Shown here one piece after another: positions 1-7,801 of a DNA stretch of 64,000 bases. Location of the stretch: assembly GCA_001552515.1 (NCBI GenBank), contig BCRI01000012.1, forward strand, positions 21,709 through 85,708. Direction: 5' to 3'. The position numbers and the translations under genes were made by a program. This DNA comes from Sphaerimonospora mesophila NBRC 14179 = JCM 3151. GTDB lineage: Bacteria > Actinomycetota > Actinomycetes > Streptosporangiales > Streptosporangiaceae. Numbering within the stretch: the stretch's first letter is position 1; every line of letters starts with the position of its first letter. The notes below the pieces were generated by a model. It had not been told where the DNA came from. It did no database searches and saw only the letters and a list, made by a program, of their open reading frames with translations.

Positions 1-193
1 GGGAGTCGTCCGCGCCGCCGAGCGCGGCCCACACGTCGGCCCAGGAGACGTCACGCGAGCCGAGGGCGACGGAGGCCACCATGAGCGCGGCCATGACCAG
101 GATCGTGACGAGCAGCCACAGGACGCGGACACGCGCCGGACGCCGCACGAGGGCGGCGTCCGGCGCGTGGTCGACGTCGACGACCGACGTCAC
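1..193 (-). CDS. FecCD-family iron-siderophore ABC permease, N-terminal part (truncated by window edge)
   Basis: Only the first ~64 codons are inside the window. Reading the minus strand from a GTG at 193 gives a basic N-terminus with paired arginines, then one hydrophobic stretch (LWLLVTILVMAALMVASVAL) and the start of the first periplasmic loop (GSRDVSWADVWAALGG). That is the usual N-terminus of BtuC/FecCD-type permeases, which form the membrane channel of ferric-siderophore importers. The GTG overlaps the stop codon of the binding-protein gene by four bases (GTGA), so the two are translationally coupled. The iron box at 1381 would control both. The family is inferred from a short fragment plus context; the rest lies outside the window. 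Confidence 0.75.
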   Translation of the reverse strand, partial: MTSVVDVDHAPDAALVRRPARVRVLWLLVTILVMAALMVASVALGSRDVSWADVWAALGGADDS

Positions 194-1224
194 TTGACCT
201 TGTCCGCTGCCTTGGCGAGCGCTGCGACGTAGTCCTCCAGCACCCAGGAGATGGACAGGGGCGTCGGGTTCGCTGCGGTGCCCAGGGGTGTGCTCCCGGG
301 CAGGAGGTACACCGAGCCGCGCTTGACGGCGGGGATCTTCGACAGCAGCGGGTCCTTCCTGAGCGTCTCGATCAGTTCACCCTTCTCGTCGCCGTATCCG
401 GTGATGATGTCGACGTCGTCGAACAGGTCGATCTGCTCCGCGCTCCGCGTCAGGGCGAACTTGTCCGTGCCTTCGGACGCCTTGGCGATGCTGTCCGCGA
501 TCTTCAGTCCGAGGTCCTCGAAGAACAACGTGCGGGTGTCATGCTTCGTGTAGAAGCCCACCTCGCTCACGTCGTTGGGGTCGACGTGCGTCATGAACAT
601 CGCCGACTTGCCCTTGAGCTGCGGATACTTCGCGACGACCGTGGCGATGTCGCCCTCGATGTCGGCGATGAGCCTCTCGCCCTCTTCGGCGAGCCCGATG
701 GCCTTGCTGTTCATCCGGATGATCTCGCGCCACGGGGTCGCCCACGCGGCGTCCGGGTAGGCCACCACGGGCGCGATCTCGCTCAGCGTGTCGTAGTCCT
801 GCTTGGTCAGGCCCGAGTAGGCGGCCAGGATCACGTCGGGCTTGGTGTCGGCGACGGCCTCGAAGTCGATGCCGTCGGTCTCGTCGAACAGGACGGGCTT
901 TTGGGCGTTGAGCTCCTTCAGGCGCTTGTCCACCCAGGGCAGGAGCCCATCGCCGTCGTCGTCGCCGAAGTTCGCGGCGGCCATGCCGACCGGGACGACG
1001 CCGAGGGCCAGCGGCGCTTCGTGGTTGGCCCAGTTGACCGTGGCCACCCGCTCCGGCTTCGCCGGGATGGTGGTCGTTCCCAGCGCGTGTTGGATCGTCA
1101 TGGGGAAGGCGCTCGAACCGCCGCTCGTGCTCTTCTGCTCGGTCTCAGCCGGGCCGCCGCAGCTCACGATGCCCGTCAGGATGGCCGCCACAGCGAGGAT
1201 GCGGAGGCTTAGTCGACGCTTCAA
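190..1224 (-). CDS. Iron-siderophore ABC transporter substrate-binding lipoprotein
   Basis: The 344-residue protein starts at a TTG (1224) preceded by GGAG with a 6-base gap. This start places a textbook lipoprotein signal at the N-terminus: K2-R3-R4, a hydrophobic core, and the lipobox ending at Cys22 (GIVSC). Upstream in-frame starts would bury the signal. The mature part is a class III periplasmic-binding fold of the FepB/FhuD type: IPAKPERVATVNW near the start, the lobe-1 segment PDVILAAYSGLTKQDYDTLSEIAPVV, and a C-terminal lobe ending with repeated charged helices. It should capture a ferric siderophore outside the membrane and pass it to the overlapping FecCD permease downstream. It is clearly related to the binding protein at 45945 but is a separate uptake system. 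A DtxR/IdeR-type box lies about 155 bases upstream. Confidence 0.92.
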   Translation of the reverse strand: MKRRLSLRILAVAAILTGIVSCGGPAETEQKSTSGGSSAFPMTIQHALGTTTIPAKPERVATVNWANHEAPLALGVVPVGMAAANFGDDDGDGLLPWVDKRLKELNAQKPVLFDETDGIDFEAVADTKPDVILAAYSGLTKQDYDTLSEIAPVVAYPDAAWATPWREIIRMNSKAIGLAEEGERLIADIEGDIATVVAKYPQLKGKSAMFMTHVDPNDVSEVGFYTKHDTRTLFFEDLGLKIADSIAKASEGTDKFALTRSAEQIDLFDDVDIITGYGDEKGELIETLRKDPLLSKIPAVKRGSVYLLPGSTPLGTAANPTPLSISWVLEDYVAALAKAADKVK

Positions 1225-1380
1225 TCCGTACTCCGGTCTCAGAATTCCGCTGGTGGCGGCCCTCTCACGTCCTGGCTCGCGATAGGCGTTTGTGGAGCTG
1301 CGCACCGTGTTGCGGCAAAACCCCTGCTCAGGTGTGCTTTCAAGGGCCGCGACAGGCGACCCTCTGCCGGCACCACCTAG

Positions 1381-1399
1381 TTAGGTAAGCCTTGCCTTG
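1381..1399 (-). promoter_or_regulatory. DtxR/IdeR-type iron box upstream of the binding-protein gene
   Basis: TTAGGTAAGCCTTGCCTTG matches 14 of 19 positions of the DtxR/IdeR consensus TTAGGTTAGCCTAACCTAA; the left half is nearly perfect and the right half degenerate. It sits in the intergenic region between the divergent lipoprotein (start 1224) and flavoprotein (start 1634) genes. With a second box at 1605 it suggests iron-dependent repression of both directions. Confidence 0.72.
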
Positions 1400-1604
1400 C
1401 CAGCACTCTAAGAGAAATAACCGACTTGTCGCAATCTCGGGTTTGAGACGTCTTTTATCCGGATCGGCGTGCGGAGGCCGGGTGGTGATCGTTCCGGTGG
1501 CCCCGTGCCGACGCCGCGACGGCCCCCGTCCCGGGTGCGTGCCGCGGCGACCCGACGTGCGAGGCCGGTGCCCGTTTCCGCACTCCAGCACCTCGGTCCG
1601 GCCC

Positions 1605-1627
1605 GCTGGTTAGGCTTACCTTATATT
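1605..1627 (+). promoter_or_regulatory. Iron box overlapping a -10 element; probable leaderless promoter
   Basis: On the minus strand 1605-1623 reads TAAGGTAAGCCTAACCAGC, about 15 of 19 matches to the DtxR/IdeR consensus. It overlaps a -10-like TATATT at 1622-1627. Six bases after this hexamer comes the GTG at 1634, so the transcription start and the start codon would coincide: a leaderless mRNA. No Shine-Dalgarno sequence is placed correctly for this GTG, which fits. Repressor bound here would block the polymerase directly. Confidence 0.65.
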
Positions 1628-1633
1628 TGAAAG

Positions 1634-2266
1634 GTGAACTTTTCTGAGATCCGTACGGTGACGACCGAGGCCGAGCTCCGGGAGATCGTGAAAGAGCCGG
1701 CGCAGGCCATTTGGGACAAGGACATCGCACGGATCGACGAGCACGCGCGCACGATCATCGCGCACTCGCCGTTCGTGCTGCTGGCCACCTCGAACCCGGA
1801 CGGCACCTGCGACGTCTCCCCCCGCGGCGACCCCGCCGGCTCGGTGCTGGTCCTCGACGACCATCGGCTGGTCCTCGCCGACCGGCCCGGCAACCATCGG
1901 CTGGACAGCCTACGCAACATGCTGCACAACCCCCGCGTCGGCATGCTGTTCATCGTGCCGGGGATGAACGAGACGCTGCGTGTGAACGGGCGCGCCACGC
2001 TCGTGTCGGACGCACCGTTCTTCGACGACCTGGAGGTCAAGGGCAGGCGGCCGCAGCTGGCCGTCCTCGTCGACGTCGAAGAGCTCTACATGCACTGCGC
2101 GAAGGCGTTCCTGCGCTCGTCGCTGTGGCAGCCCGAGACCTGGCCCGACCGCAAGAGCCTGCCCACGCTCGGCCGGATCGCCAAGGACCATCTGGGCATC
2201 AAAGAGATGACGGTGGAGGAGATCGACGAGGGGCTCGCCCAGGACGCCAGGACGAACCAGTACTGA
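1634..2266 (+). CDS. PPOX-type FMN-binding flavoprotein (MSMEG_1061-like family)
   Basis: A 210-residue protein of the pyridoxamine-5'-phosphate-oxidase-like split-barrel superfamily. The core reads FVLLATSNPDGTCDVSPRGDPAG, then LVLADRPGNHRLDSLRNMLHNPRVGMLFIVPG, the usual FMN phosphate-binding strands; the helical tail SLWQPETWPDRKSLPTLG is typical of the MSMEG_1061-type subfamily. A true PdxH role in vitamin B6 synthesis is unlikely for this subfamily. Its promoter overlaps an iron box, so it should be made under iron starvation. Acting as a flavin-dependent reductase or oxidase in iron or siderophore metabolism is a reasonable inference but unproven. The GTG start is supported by the leaderless promoter geometry; an in-frame GTG at 1660 is the alternative. 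Confidence 0.82.
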   Translation: MNFSEIRTVTTEAELREIVKEPAQAIWDKDIARIDEHARTIIAHSPFVLLATSNPDGTCDVSPRGDPAGSVLVLDDHRLVLADRPGNHRLDSLRNMLHNPRVGMLFIVPGMNETLRVNGRATLVSDAPFFDDLEVKGRRPQLAVLVDVEELYMHCAKAFLRSSLWQPETWPDRKSLPTLGRIAKDHLGIKEMTVEEIDEGLAQDARTNQY

Positions 2267-2316
2267 CCTCGGCTCGGGATTCTCCGCGCGGGGATGGCCG
2301 GCGCTCGGGTGTACGG

Positions 2317-2390
2317 CCACCCCTCGCCACCCCTCGCCGCTCCGACCGCTCCGACCGCTCCAACCGCTCCAACCGCTCCAACCGCTCCGG
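2317..2390. repeat. Short tandem repeats (10-bp x2, then 9-bp GCTCCRACC x5-6)
   Basis: Two copies of CCACCCCTCG are followed from 2339 by five tandem 9-bp units (GCTCCGACC twice, GCTCCAACC three times) and a partial sixth. The array lies just after the stop codon of the flavoprotein gene in non-coding DNA. It is a simple-sequence array with no CRISPR-like spacer structure; it may be polymorphic between strains. Confidence 0.85.
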
Positions 2391-2516
2391 ATCACCGGCG
2401 ACCTCGTGCGGCCTGAAGATGGTCCTCGAAGCGGGCGACTCCCGCTGACGGAGTCCGGTGCGCATCACGGCCCGGTCGCCGACGAGGCGAGCGTATCCGC
2501 CGTGCGCGGAGCATTC

Positions 2517-2545
2517 AATCACGCAGAGTGATTGACATGTCACTC
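2517..2545. promoter_or_regulatory. Palindromic operator AATCACGCAGAGTGATT overlapping a -35 TTGACA
   Basis: AATCACGC-A-GAGTGATT (2517-2533) is a dyad with 7 of 8 paired positions around a central A. It runs into TTGACA (2532-2537), a consensus -35, and a second inverted pair GAGTGA/TCACTC (2526-2531 and 2540-2545). No convincing -10 was found. The same core recurs at 36049 and 38411, upstream of an MMPL transporter and another secreted protein, so a common repressor is likely. It lies about 110 bases upstream of the secreted-protein gene at 2644. Confidence 0.6.
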
Positions 2546-2643
2546 TCCATTACCTGATGATGGCCGTGTCAAGGGTGTTCCATGGGGCGGAAGCGGACGG
2601 CGAGAGCTCTACAGGCGTGCCCTGAGGTGGTCGAGCGAGGGGA

Positions 2644-2961
2644 GTGAAGGTGTTCAGCACGGTTCTCGGGCTGGCCGCGGTGTCGGCCACGGCGTTTCTC
2701 GCGGGGGCGGGACCGAGCGATGAGGTCAAGGGCGAGGTCGTCGTGTTCACCACCGAGGTCGAGCAGCTCAGCAGGTATCAGAACCTGCCGGCGGGTAGCT
2801 GCCGGCGGCTTCCGCCGACCGCTCACGTGCTGATCAATCTCACCGGCTCCAGGGTGTTCATCCACGCCACGCCGTCGTGCCTCGGCCCCGGCATCCCCGT
2901 CGATCCGAACCACGGCTGGCACGCTCCGCCCAGCGGGCAGTTCAGTTTCTCCGTCGCCTGA
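2644..2961 (+). CDS. Small secreted protein with two conserved-type cysteines
   Basis: A 105-residue protein with a short N-terminal secretion signal (MKVFSTVLGLAAVSATAFLAGA) and a compact, probably all-beta mature part. The mature part holds two cysteines (AGSC and TPSC) that could form one disulphide, and ends in a hydrophobic strand (GQFSFSVA). It resembles small exported actinobacterial proteins of unknown function; I cannot name the family. GTG 2644 lies directly against the purine run GAGGGGAG. The next in-frame GTG at 2650 has better ribosome-binding-site spacing (5 bases) but loses the lysine of the signal peptide, so the start is uncertain. The operator at 2517 is its likely control element. 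Confidence 0.65.
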   Translation: MKVFSTVLGLAAVSATAFLAGAGPSDEVKGEVVVFTTEVEQLSRYQNLPAGSCRRLPPTAHVLINLTGSRVFIHATPSCLGPGIPVDPNHGWHAPPSGQFSFSVA

Positions 2962-3308
2962 TCGGCGCGGGTGAGCCCAGAGGGTCATCGGGTCGGCGGC
3001 CATCCGGCTCGACCGCCGACTAAATCACCGCGAACGATTCCGATCGCCTGACCGGCGACGACGCTCCGTTTCATGTCCATGGCCGGTAATTCGATTCAAC
3101 ACGCGATTTTCCACCGGGCGCCGGATGTCCGTAGGGGCGAAAGCGGATCCGGCGCTTGGACCGATCCACGCCGCTCCGGATCGCTGACGCGGCGTCGATG
3201 AATCATTTCGCCGGAGGCCTCCCCGGCCGTCCGACGCCGAGTCCGGATCAGCCGATGAAACGCATTTCGATGAGGTGCGCCGCAGGCGGAGCAGAACGGA
3301 GTTGCTGC
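2962..3308. other. Intergenic region, probable promoter of the 3309 operon
   Basis: About 350 bases with no supportable gene. The middle part (roughly 3020-3120) is distinctly less GC-rich than its surroundings, as expected for a promoter region. I see no clear operator, no iron box and no confident -35/-10 pair. Confidence 0.4.
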
Positions 3309-4373
3309 GTGTTACACAGTTTCATCCTCGGAATGGGCAGAGCCGGGGGAGGACTGCATCTTCCGGCGCTCGCCAGAACGCGCTCGCTGAGCCCCGGCCT
3401 GTTCGCTCCCGGGCCGGTCGTCGCCCACGATCCTTTCCGGCCGCCTTCCGGCATGACCGGTGTCGTCATGGCCGACACCCTTGAGGAGGCGGCCGCGCTG
3501 ACTCCCCCGCACCGCACCGTGGTGCACATCTGCACGCCGCCGCAGATCCGCCTGGGCGTGCTGGAGCGGCTGGCCGGGCTCGGCTATCGAAAGATCATCG
3601 TGGAGAAGCCGCTGGCCCTGGATCTGGTGGGACTGGCGGCGATCGCCCGGTTGCGGCGCAGCCGGGGACTGGAGATCACCGTCGCCACCCAATGGCTCCA
3701 CAGCGACCTGACCCGTCGGCTGCGCGAGGCCGTGGACACGGAGGAGTTCGGCAGGCTGCGCGGCATCCGCTTCGTGCAGAACAAGCCCCGGTTCACCCGC
3801 AGCGCCATGGTCCCCGATCACCCCACCGCCTTCGACGTGGAGGTGCCGCACGCGCTGGCCGTGGTGCTCACCCTCGCGGGCGGCGCCCGGATCACCGGCG
3901 CGTCCTGGGCGGACATGGCGACCGGTCGGTTCCGGCTGCCCCGCCTGGGCCGCGCCGCGCTCCGGCTGGAGCACCACTCCGGCGTGCGCACCGAGATCGA
4001 CTCGGATCTGACCTCGCCCGTTCGTGAGCGCCGCATCACCCTGGAATTCGAGCGGGCGACTCTCACCGGCCACTATCCCTGCAGCGACACGGACCACACC
4101 GCGCAACTCCGGGTGGTGGCCGAGGGCCGTGATGCGATCCGGACCGTCTTCGACGACGACGCCCTTTCCGCCTTCGTCCGCTGCACCTACTCGCGATACG
4201 GCCGTCTCCCCGCCACGCGGGGGGCGCTGCCCGTGCAGGTGGAGGCCGTACGGCTGCTCACCGAGGCAAAGGATCTGTGCGCCGCCGGTGAACGGGAAGC
4301 CACCCAGCGCGAGGAGGCCCAATACGAGGAGTCACAGCACGAGGAGGAACGGCGTGTCCACGGCGTCCGCTGA
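3309..4373 (+). CDS. Gfo/Idh/MocA-family NAD(P)-dependent dehydrogenase (first gene of the biosynthetic block)
   Basis: The GTG at 3309 is preceded by GGAG with 7 bases spacing and gives 354 residues starting directly at the Rossmann strand: VLHSFILGMGRAGGG (GxGxxG). The family signature EKPLALDLVGLAAI follows, giving the Lys that binds substrate and cofactor, and then the alpha/beta C-terminal domain (DVEVPHALAVVLTLAGG). These enzymes oxidise or reduce sugars, cyclitols or related polyols at one carbon. The C-terminus ends in an odd Glu-rich tail (roughly the last 25 residues). The gene overlaps the next by 20 bases, so the pair is cotranslated. A second family member lies at 7798. Longer in-frame extensions up to 3156 are open but have no ribosome-binding site. 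Confidence 0.82.
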   Translation: MLHSFILGMGRAGGGLHLPALARTRSLSPGLFAPGPVVAHDPFRPPSGMTGVVMADTLEEAAALTPPHRTVVHICTPPQIRLGVLERLAGLGYRKIIVEKPLALDLVGLAAIARLRRSRGLEITVATQWLHSDLTRRLREAVDTEEFGRLRGIRFVQNKPRFTRSAMVPDHPTAFDVEVPHALAVVLTLAGGARITGASWADMATGRFRLPRLGRAALRLEHHSGVRTEIDSDLTSPVRERRITLEFERATLTGHYPCSDTDHTAQLRVVAEGRDAIRTVFDDDALSAFVRCTYSRYGRLPATRGALPVQVEAVRLLTEAKDLCAAGEREATQREEAQYEESQHEEERRVHGVR

Positions 4374-5328
4374 GCCCGGCCCGGCCCCGACCCCGGCCGC
4401 CTCGGCTCCCGCTCCTGCGCCCGTGGCCGGTGGGCGGCTGCCGGGCGGGATCGTGTCGGGCGGGATCGCGCTGGCCGGGATCGGCGACGAGGCGGCACCG
4501 GATCTGCCCGGGCAGCTCGACGCCGTGCGTGAGCTGGGCTGGAACCGCCTCGAGCTGCGTACGATCGCCGGCGTTCCCATCGCACGGCTGGACGAGACGG
4601 CCTTCGCCCGATCGGCTGATCGCATCCGTACGGCCGGTGTCGCCGTGGTCGGCGTGGCCTCCAAGATCGGCGACTGGTCCCGGCCGGTGACCGGGGATTT
4701 CGCGCTCGACCTGGCCGAGCTCGAGGTGGTCGCCCGGCGCTGCCCCGTCCTGGGCACCCGCCTGGTGCGCGTCATGTCCTATCCCTCAGGCGGACTGCCG
4801 GAGGCGGAATGGGGACGCCGCGCCCTGAGCCGGCTGCGTGAGCTGACCCGCCGGGCCGAGGACGCCGGGCTGCTGCTGGCGCTGGAGAACTGCGCGGGCT
4901 GGGCGGGCGATCGTGCCGAACGCATGCTGGACCTGGTGACCGCGATCGACAGCCCGGCGTTCCGGTTGCTGTTCGACACCGGCAACGGCGTCGCGTACGG
5001 ATACTCGTCGCCGGAGATGCTCGCCGCTGTCATCGGCCATGTGGCGCATGTGCACGTCAAGGACGCGGTGATCGGCTCGGACGGCGGGGTCGGTTTCGTG
5101 TCGCCCGGCGTCGGCACGGCACACGTCGCGGAGTGCCTGCGCATGCTGCTGGCCCACGGCTACACCGGAGTGCTCTCCATCGAGCCCCATCTGCACCTGC
5201 GCCCACACCTTTCCGGCGTGGGCGACCCCGGCAGCGGAGACCACGCCGCCTTCGTGGCGTACGGACGGGCGCTGGAACGGCTGGTGGGCCGGATCGCTCC
5301 CGCCGAAGACGCGGGGAGGACTCGTTGA
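4354..5328 (+). CDS. Sugar phosphate isomerase/epimerase (AP endonuclease 2-type TIM barrel)
   Basis: The GTG at 4354 sits 6 bases after GAGGAGG; 324 residues. After an Ala/Pro-rich 30-residue N-terminal stretch the protein is a xylose-isomerase-like TIM barrel. The four expected metal ligands are visible in order: Glu in LALENCAG, Asp in LLFDTGNG, His in HVHVKDA, and Glu in LSIEPH. Enzymes of this family (IolE, IolI, hydroxypyruvate and tagatose epimerase types) isomerise or dehydrate ketoses or inosose. Beside a Gfo/Idh dehydrogenase it suggests a cyclitol- or sugar-derived substrate, as in inositol catabolism pairs; that is inference. It overlaps the 3309 gene at its start and the M20 gene at its stop (TTGA). 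Confidence 0.85.
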   Translation: MSTASAEPGPAPTPAASAPAPAPVAGGRLPGGIVSGGIALAGIGDEAAPDLPGQLDAVRELGWNRLELRTIAGVPIARLDETAFARSADRIRTAGVAVVGVASKIGDWSRPVTGDFALDLAELEVVARRCPVLGTRLVRVMSYPSGGLPEAEWGRRALSRLRELTRRAEDAGLLLALENCAGWAGDRAERMLDLVTAIDSPAFRLLFDTGNGVAYGYSSPEMLAAVIGHVAHVHVKDAVIGSDGGVGFVSPGVGTAHVAECLRMLLAHGYTGVLSIEPHLHLRPHLSGVGDPGSGDHAAFVAYGRALERLVGRIAPAEDAGRTR

Positions 5329-6635
5329 CCGCACCGATGCCGGTCGTGCCGCCTCCTCCGCTCGCGCCCGAAGACCGCGATCTGCTGCTGTGGCTGCTGC
5401 GCCTGCCCACGGCGGGTCCGCTGGAGACCGGTGCCGGTGCGCCCGCGCCACGACTGCGGGAGGCACAGGCCGGTTACGCGCGGGCCGCCGCCGCGATCGG
5501 CTTCCGGGCCGTACGGCACGCGCCCCCCGAGGCCGCCGAGCTGGACCGCCCCGACGTCCCCGCGCCCGTACGCGCGGCACGCGATCTGCCGGGTTTCCTC
5601 GCCGACCAGCCCAGCCTGGTGCTGCGGCTGGGGCCGGAACTGCCCGCCGCACGCACCGTGATGTTCAACGTGCACCTGGACACCGTCGCGGGTCGCCAGC
5701 CGGTCCGGTTCGACGGCGATCACTTCTACGGACGCGGTGCGGTCGACGCCAAGGGACCGGCGGTGGCGCTGCTCGCCGGGGTGCGCGCCGCGCGGGCGCT
5801 GCGCCCGACCATCGGCTGTGACATCGGCGTACTGATCCAGGCCGTGGCCGGTGAGGAGGGCGGCGCCATGGGCGTCTTCGGCACCAGACCGCTCGTGGAG
5901 CGGGGATACATCGGGCGGCTCAACGTCTTCTGCGAGCCCACCCGGCTGCGGTTTCTGCCGCGGAGCACGGCGGCGATGACCGCGCGTGTGGTGGTCGACG
6001 GCGCCGACGCCGTCGACGACCATGCCGCCACCGGACACAACGCCGGCGTGCTGCTGGGCTTCCTCACCCAGCATCTCGCCCGGGCGCTCGACCGGCCGGC
6101 GACGGAAGGCGGGGTGTGCGTGGCCGGCCTGCACACCGGCACGCGGCACAACAAGGTCTACGGACGCGGCTCGCTGCTGCTCAACCTGGCCTACGCCTCG
6201 GCCGACGTCGGACGGCGGCTGGAGCGTGACCTGCGGGCCGCCCTGGACGACGGGCTCGACGCGTTCTGCGAGGCCTTCGCGGACACGGCGCTGTTCGCCA
6301 GGACCGCGGCCGACGCGCGTGCCATCACCCGGCTGGAGTGGCTCAAACGCGGGCTGCCCGTCCTGGACGACCACGACGTCTGGGGGCACCGGCTGCTGCG
6401 CGACATGGCCGGGATCGAGCCGTGGCCGTGCCACGAACCCGGCTTCACCTGCGACGCCATCTGGATGTCGGGCATCGCCGATGCCTGCACCGTGGTGCTC
6501 GGCCCGGGCGATCTGGCCGCCAACAACGCCCACGCCGCGGGGGAGTTCGTCGGGGTCGGCGAGCTCGCGGAGTTCGCCGACGCGGTGGCCAGGCTGCTGG
6601 CGGCCTTCGCCGACGACAGGAGCGGACGACCATGA
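5325..6635 (+). CDS. M20-family metallopeptidase/amidohydrolase (ArgE/DapE-like)
   Basis: A TTG start at 5325 (GGAGG five bases upstream, overlapping the previous stop) gives 436 residues. The M20 zinc site is readable: MFNVHLDTV (first His and the HxD general-base pair), GRGAVDAKGP (bridging Asp), AVAGEEGG (Glu-Glu), and a later CHEPGF segment near the C-terminal ligand position. The lid domain lies between. Family members cleave N-acyl or peptide bonds on amino acids. In this operon it could remove an acyl group from an amino-sugar-like or amino-acid intermediate, or act on a conjugated precursor; the substrate cannot be read from sequence. ATG 5337 is an alternative start. Confidence 0.85.
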   Translation: MTAPMPVVPPPPLAPEDRDLLLWLLRLPTAGPLETGAGAPAPRLREAQAGYARAAAAIGFRAVRHAPPEAAELDRPDVPAPVRAARDLPGFLADQPSLVLRLGPELPAARTVMFNVHLDTVAGRQPVRFDGDHFYGRGAVDAKGPAVALLAGVRAARALRPTIGCDIGVLIQAVAGEEGGAMGVFGTRPLVERGYIGRLNVFCEPTRLRFLPRSTAAMTARVVVDGADAVDDHAATGHNAGVLLGFLTQHLARALDRPATEGGVCVAGLHTGTRHNKVYGRGSLLLNLAYASADVGRRLERDLRAALDDGLDAFCEAFADTALFARTAADARAITRLEWLKRGLPVLDDHDVWGHRLLRDMAGIEPWPCHEPGFTCDAIWMSGIADACTVVLGPGDLAANNAHAAGEFVGVGELAEFADAVARLLAAFADDRSGRP

Positions 6636-7801
6636 GGCCGGCGGACACGCACCTGGCGGCCACCGCGCCGTGTCCCGCATCGCGTATCGGACCCGCCCCG
6701 GCGGCGCCGGAGATCGTCCGGGTGCGCTACGCCGACCTGCTCGGCTTCACCTCTGCGGTGTTCGCCGGCCGGGGGATGGCGGCCGAGCAGGCGCACGAGG
6801 CCGCACGGGCGCTGTGCTACGGCGATCTCACCGGAATGGACTCGCATGGCCTGGTCAATCTGACCCGGATCTACCTGCCGCTGATCGACGAGGGGCGGAT
6901 CGACCCCCGGGCTCGGCCCCGTACGGTCGCCGACCGCGGCGCCGCCGTGCTCATCGCCGCCGAAAGGGCGCTCGGCCTGTGGATCGCCGGGGCCGCCATG
7001 GACGTGGCCGTGGAGCGTGCCATGCGGTACGGCGTCAGCGTGGTCGCCGTGCGCGGCGCCACCCACCTCGGCTGCGCCGGGCATCACGCGCTGCGCGCGG
7101 TGGAGCGGGGAATGATCGGGCTGGTCGCCAGCAACTGCGGCGGGCAGCGGATCGCGAGGCCACCGGGTGGTGCGCTCGCGATGCTCGGCACCAACCCGCT
7201 CAGCGTCGCCGCCCCGGCCGGCGAACACCCCCCGTTCGTGCTCGACATGAGCACGACCGCCGCGCCGACCGGCCGCATTCGCCAGGCCGCGCGGGCCGGT
7301 CGGACCGTACCCGAGGGGCTGCTCCGCGACGACGGGGGCGCTCCCGTGACCGACCCGGCCGCCTTCGACGCCGGGCGGGCGCATCTGATGTGGCTGGGCG
7401 GTGAGGCCGCGCAGCACAAGGGGTTCGGGCTGGGCATCGCGGTCGAGGTGCTGGCCGCGCTGGTGCCGGGCGCCGGGCTCGGCGCACACCCCGACGCGCT
7501 CCGCGGAGACGGCGGCCCGAGCGGGCGCGACGACGACATCGGCTTCTTCTTGATGGCGGTCGCGCCGGGTGCGCTGCGCGAGGGGGCCGAGGCCGACGCG
7601 GGCACCCTGTTCGGCGCGTTGCTCGCCTGCCCACCCGCCGACCCCGCCCGGCCGGTGCGCTACCCCGGCTGGCACGAGCATCGGCGTGCCCAGGAGCGGC
7701 TGCGTACGGGTGTCCCGCTCGACGCGGCGGTGTACGCGGAGCTGACCGAGGTCGCGGCGCGGGCGGGCCTGGCCGTACCCGACGTTCTGGAGGACAGTTG
7801 A
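6632..7801 (+). CDS. Malate/L-lactate dehydrogenase (Ldh)-family NAD(P)-dependent oxidoreductase
   Basis: 389 residues, ATG overlapping the previous stop (ATGA). It has the Ldh/AllD/DpkA family motifs: MDSHGLVNLTRIY (catalytic SHG), VAVRGATHLGCAGHHALRA, AMLGTNPLSVAAP (cofactor loop), and DMSTTAAPTGRI, where the usual GK is GR. The last motif, HKGFGLGIAVEVLAALVPGAGLG, is well conserved. The family reduces 2-oxo acids and cyclic imino acids (piperideine- or pyrroline-2-carboxylate) or oxidises ureidoglycolate and similar 2-hydroxy acids. It differs in fold from classical LDH/MDH. In this operon it may set the oxidation state of a hydroxy- or imino-acid intermediate. The Lys-to-Arg change in the fourth motif is worth noting. 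Confidence 0.87.
   Translation: MRPADTHLAATAPCPASRIGPAPAAPEIVRVRYADLLGFTSAVFAGRGMAAEQAHEAARALCYGDLTGMDSHGLVNLTRIYLPLIDEGRIDPRARPRTVADRGAAVLIAAERALGLWIAGAAMDVAVERAMRYGVSVVAVRGATHLGCAGHHALRAVERGMIGLVASNCGGQRIARPPGGALAMLGTNPLSVAAPAGEHPPFVLDMSTTAAPTGRIRQAARAGRTVPEGLLRDDGGAPVTDPAAFDAGRAHLMWLGGEAAQHKGFGLGIAVEVLAALVPGAGLGAHPDALRGDGGPSGRDDDIGFFLMAVAPGALREGAEADAGTLFGALLACPPADPARPVRYPGWHEHRRAQERLRTGVPLDAAVYAELTEVAARAGLAVPDVLEDS

Noticed and set aside
541..1212. Plus-strand frame opposite the binding-protein gene
   Set aside because: Shadow of the minus-strand lipoprotein gene, which has signal peptide, lipobox and fold motifs.
2317..2390. CRISPR-like array
   Set aside because: Units are 9-10 bp with no unique spacers and no cas genes nearby.
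2528..2543. CRP-type operator GTGA-N8-TCAC
   Set aside because: CRP sites have N6 spacing; the larger 17-bp palindrome explains the sequence better.
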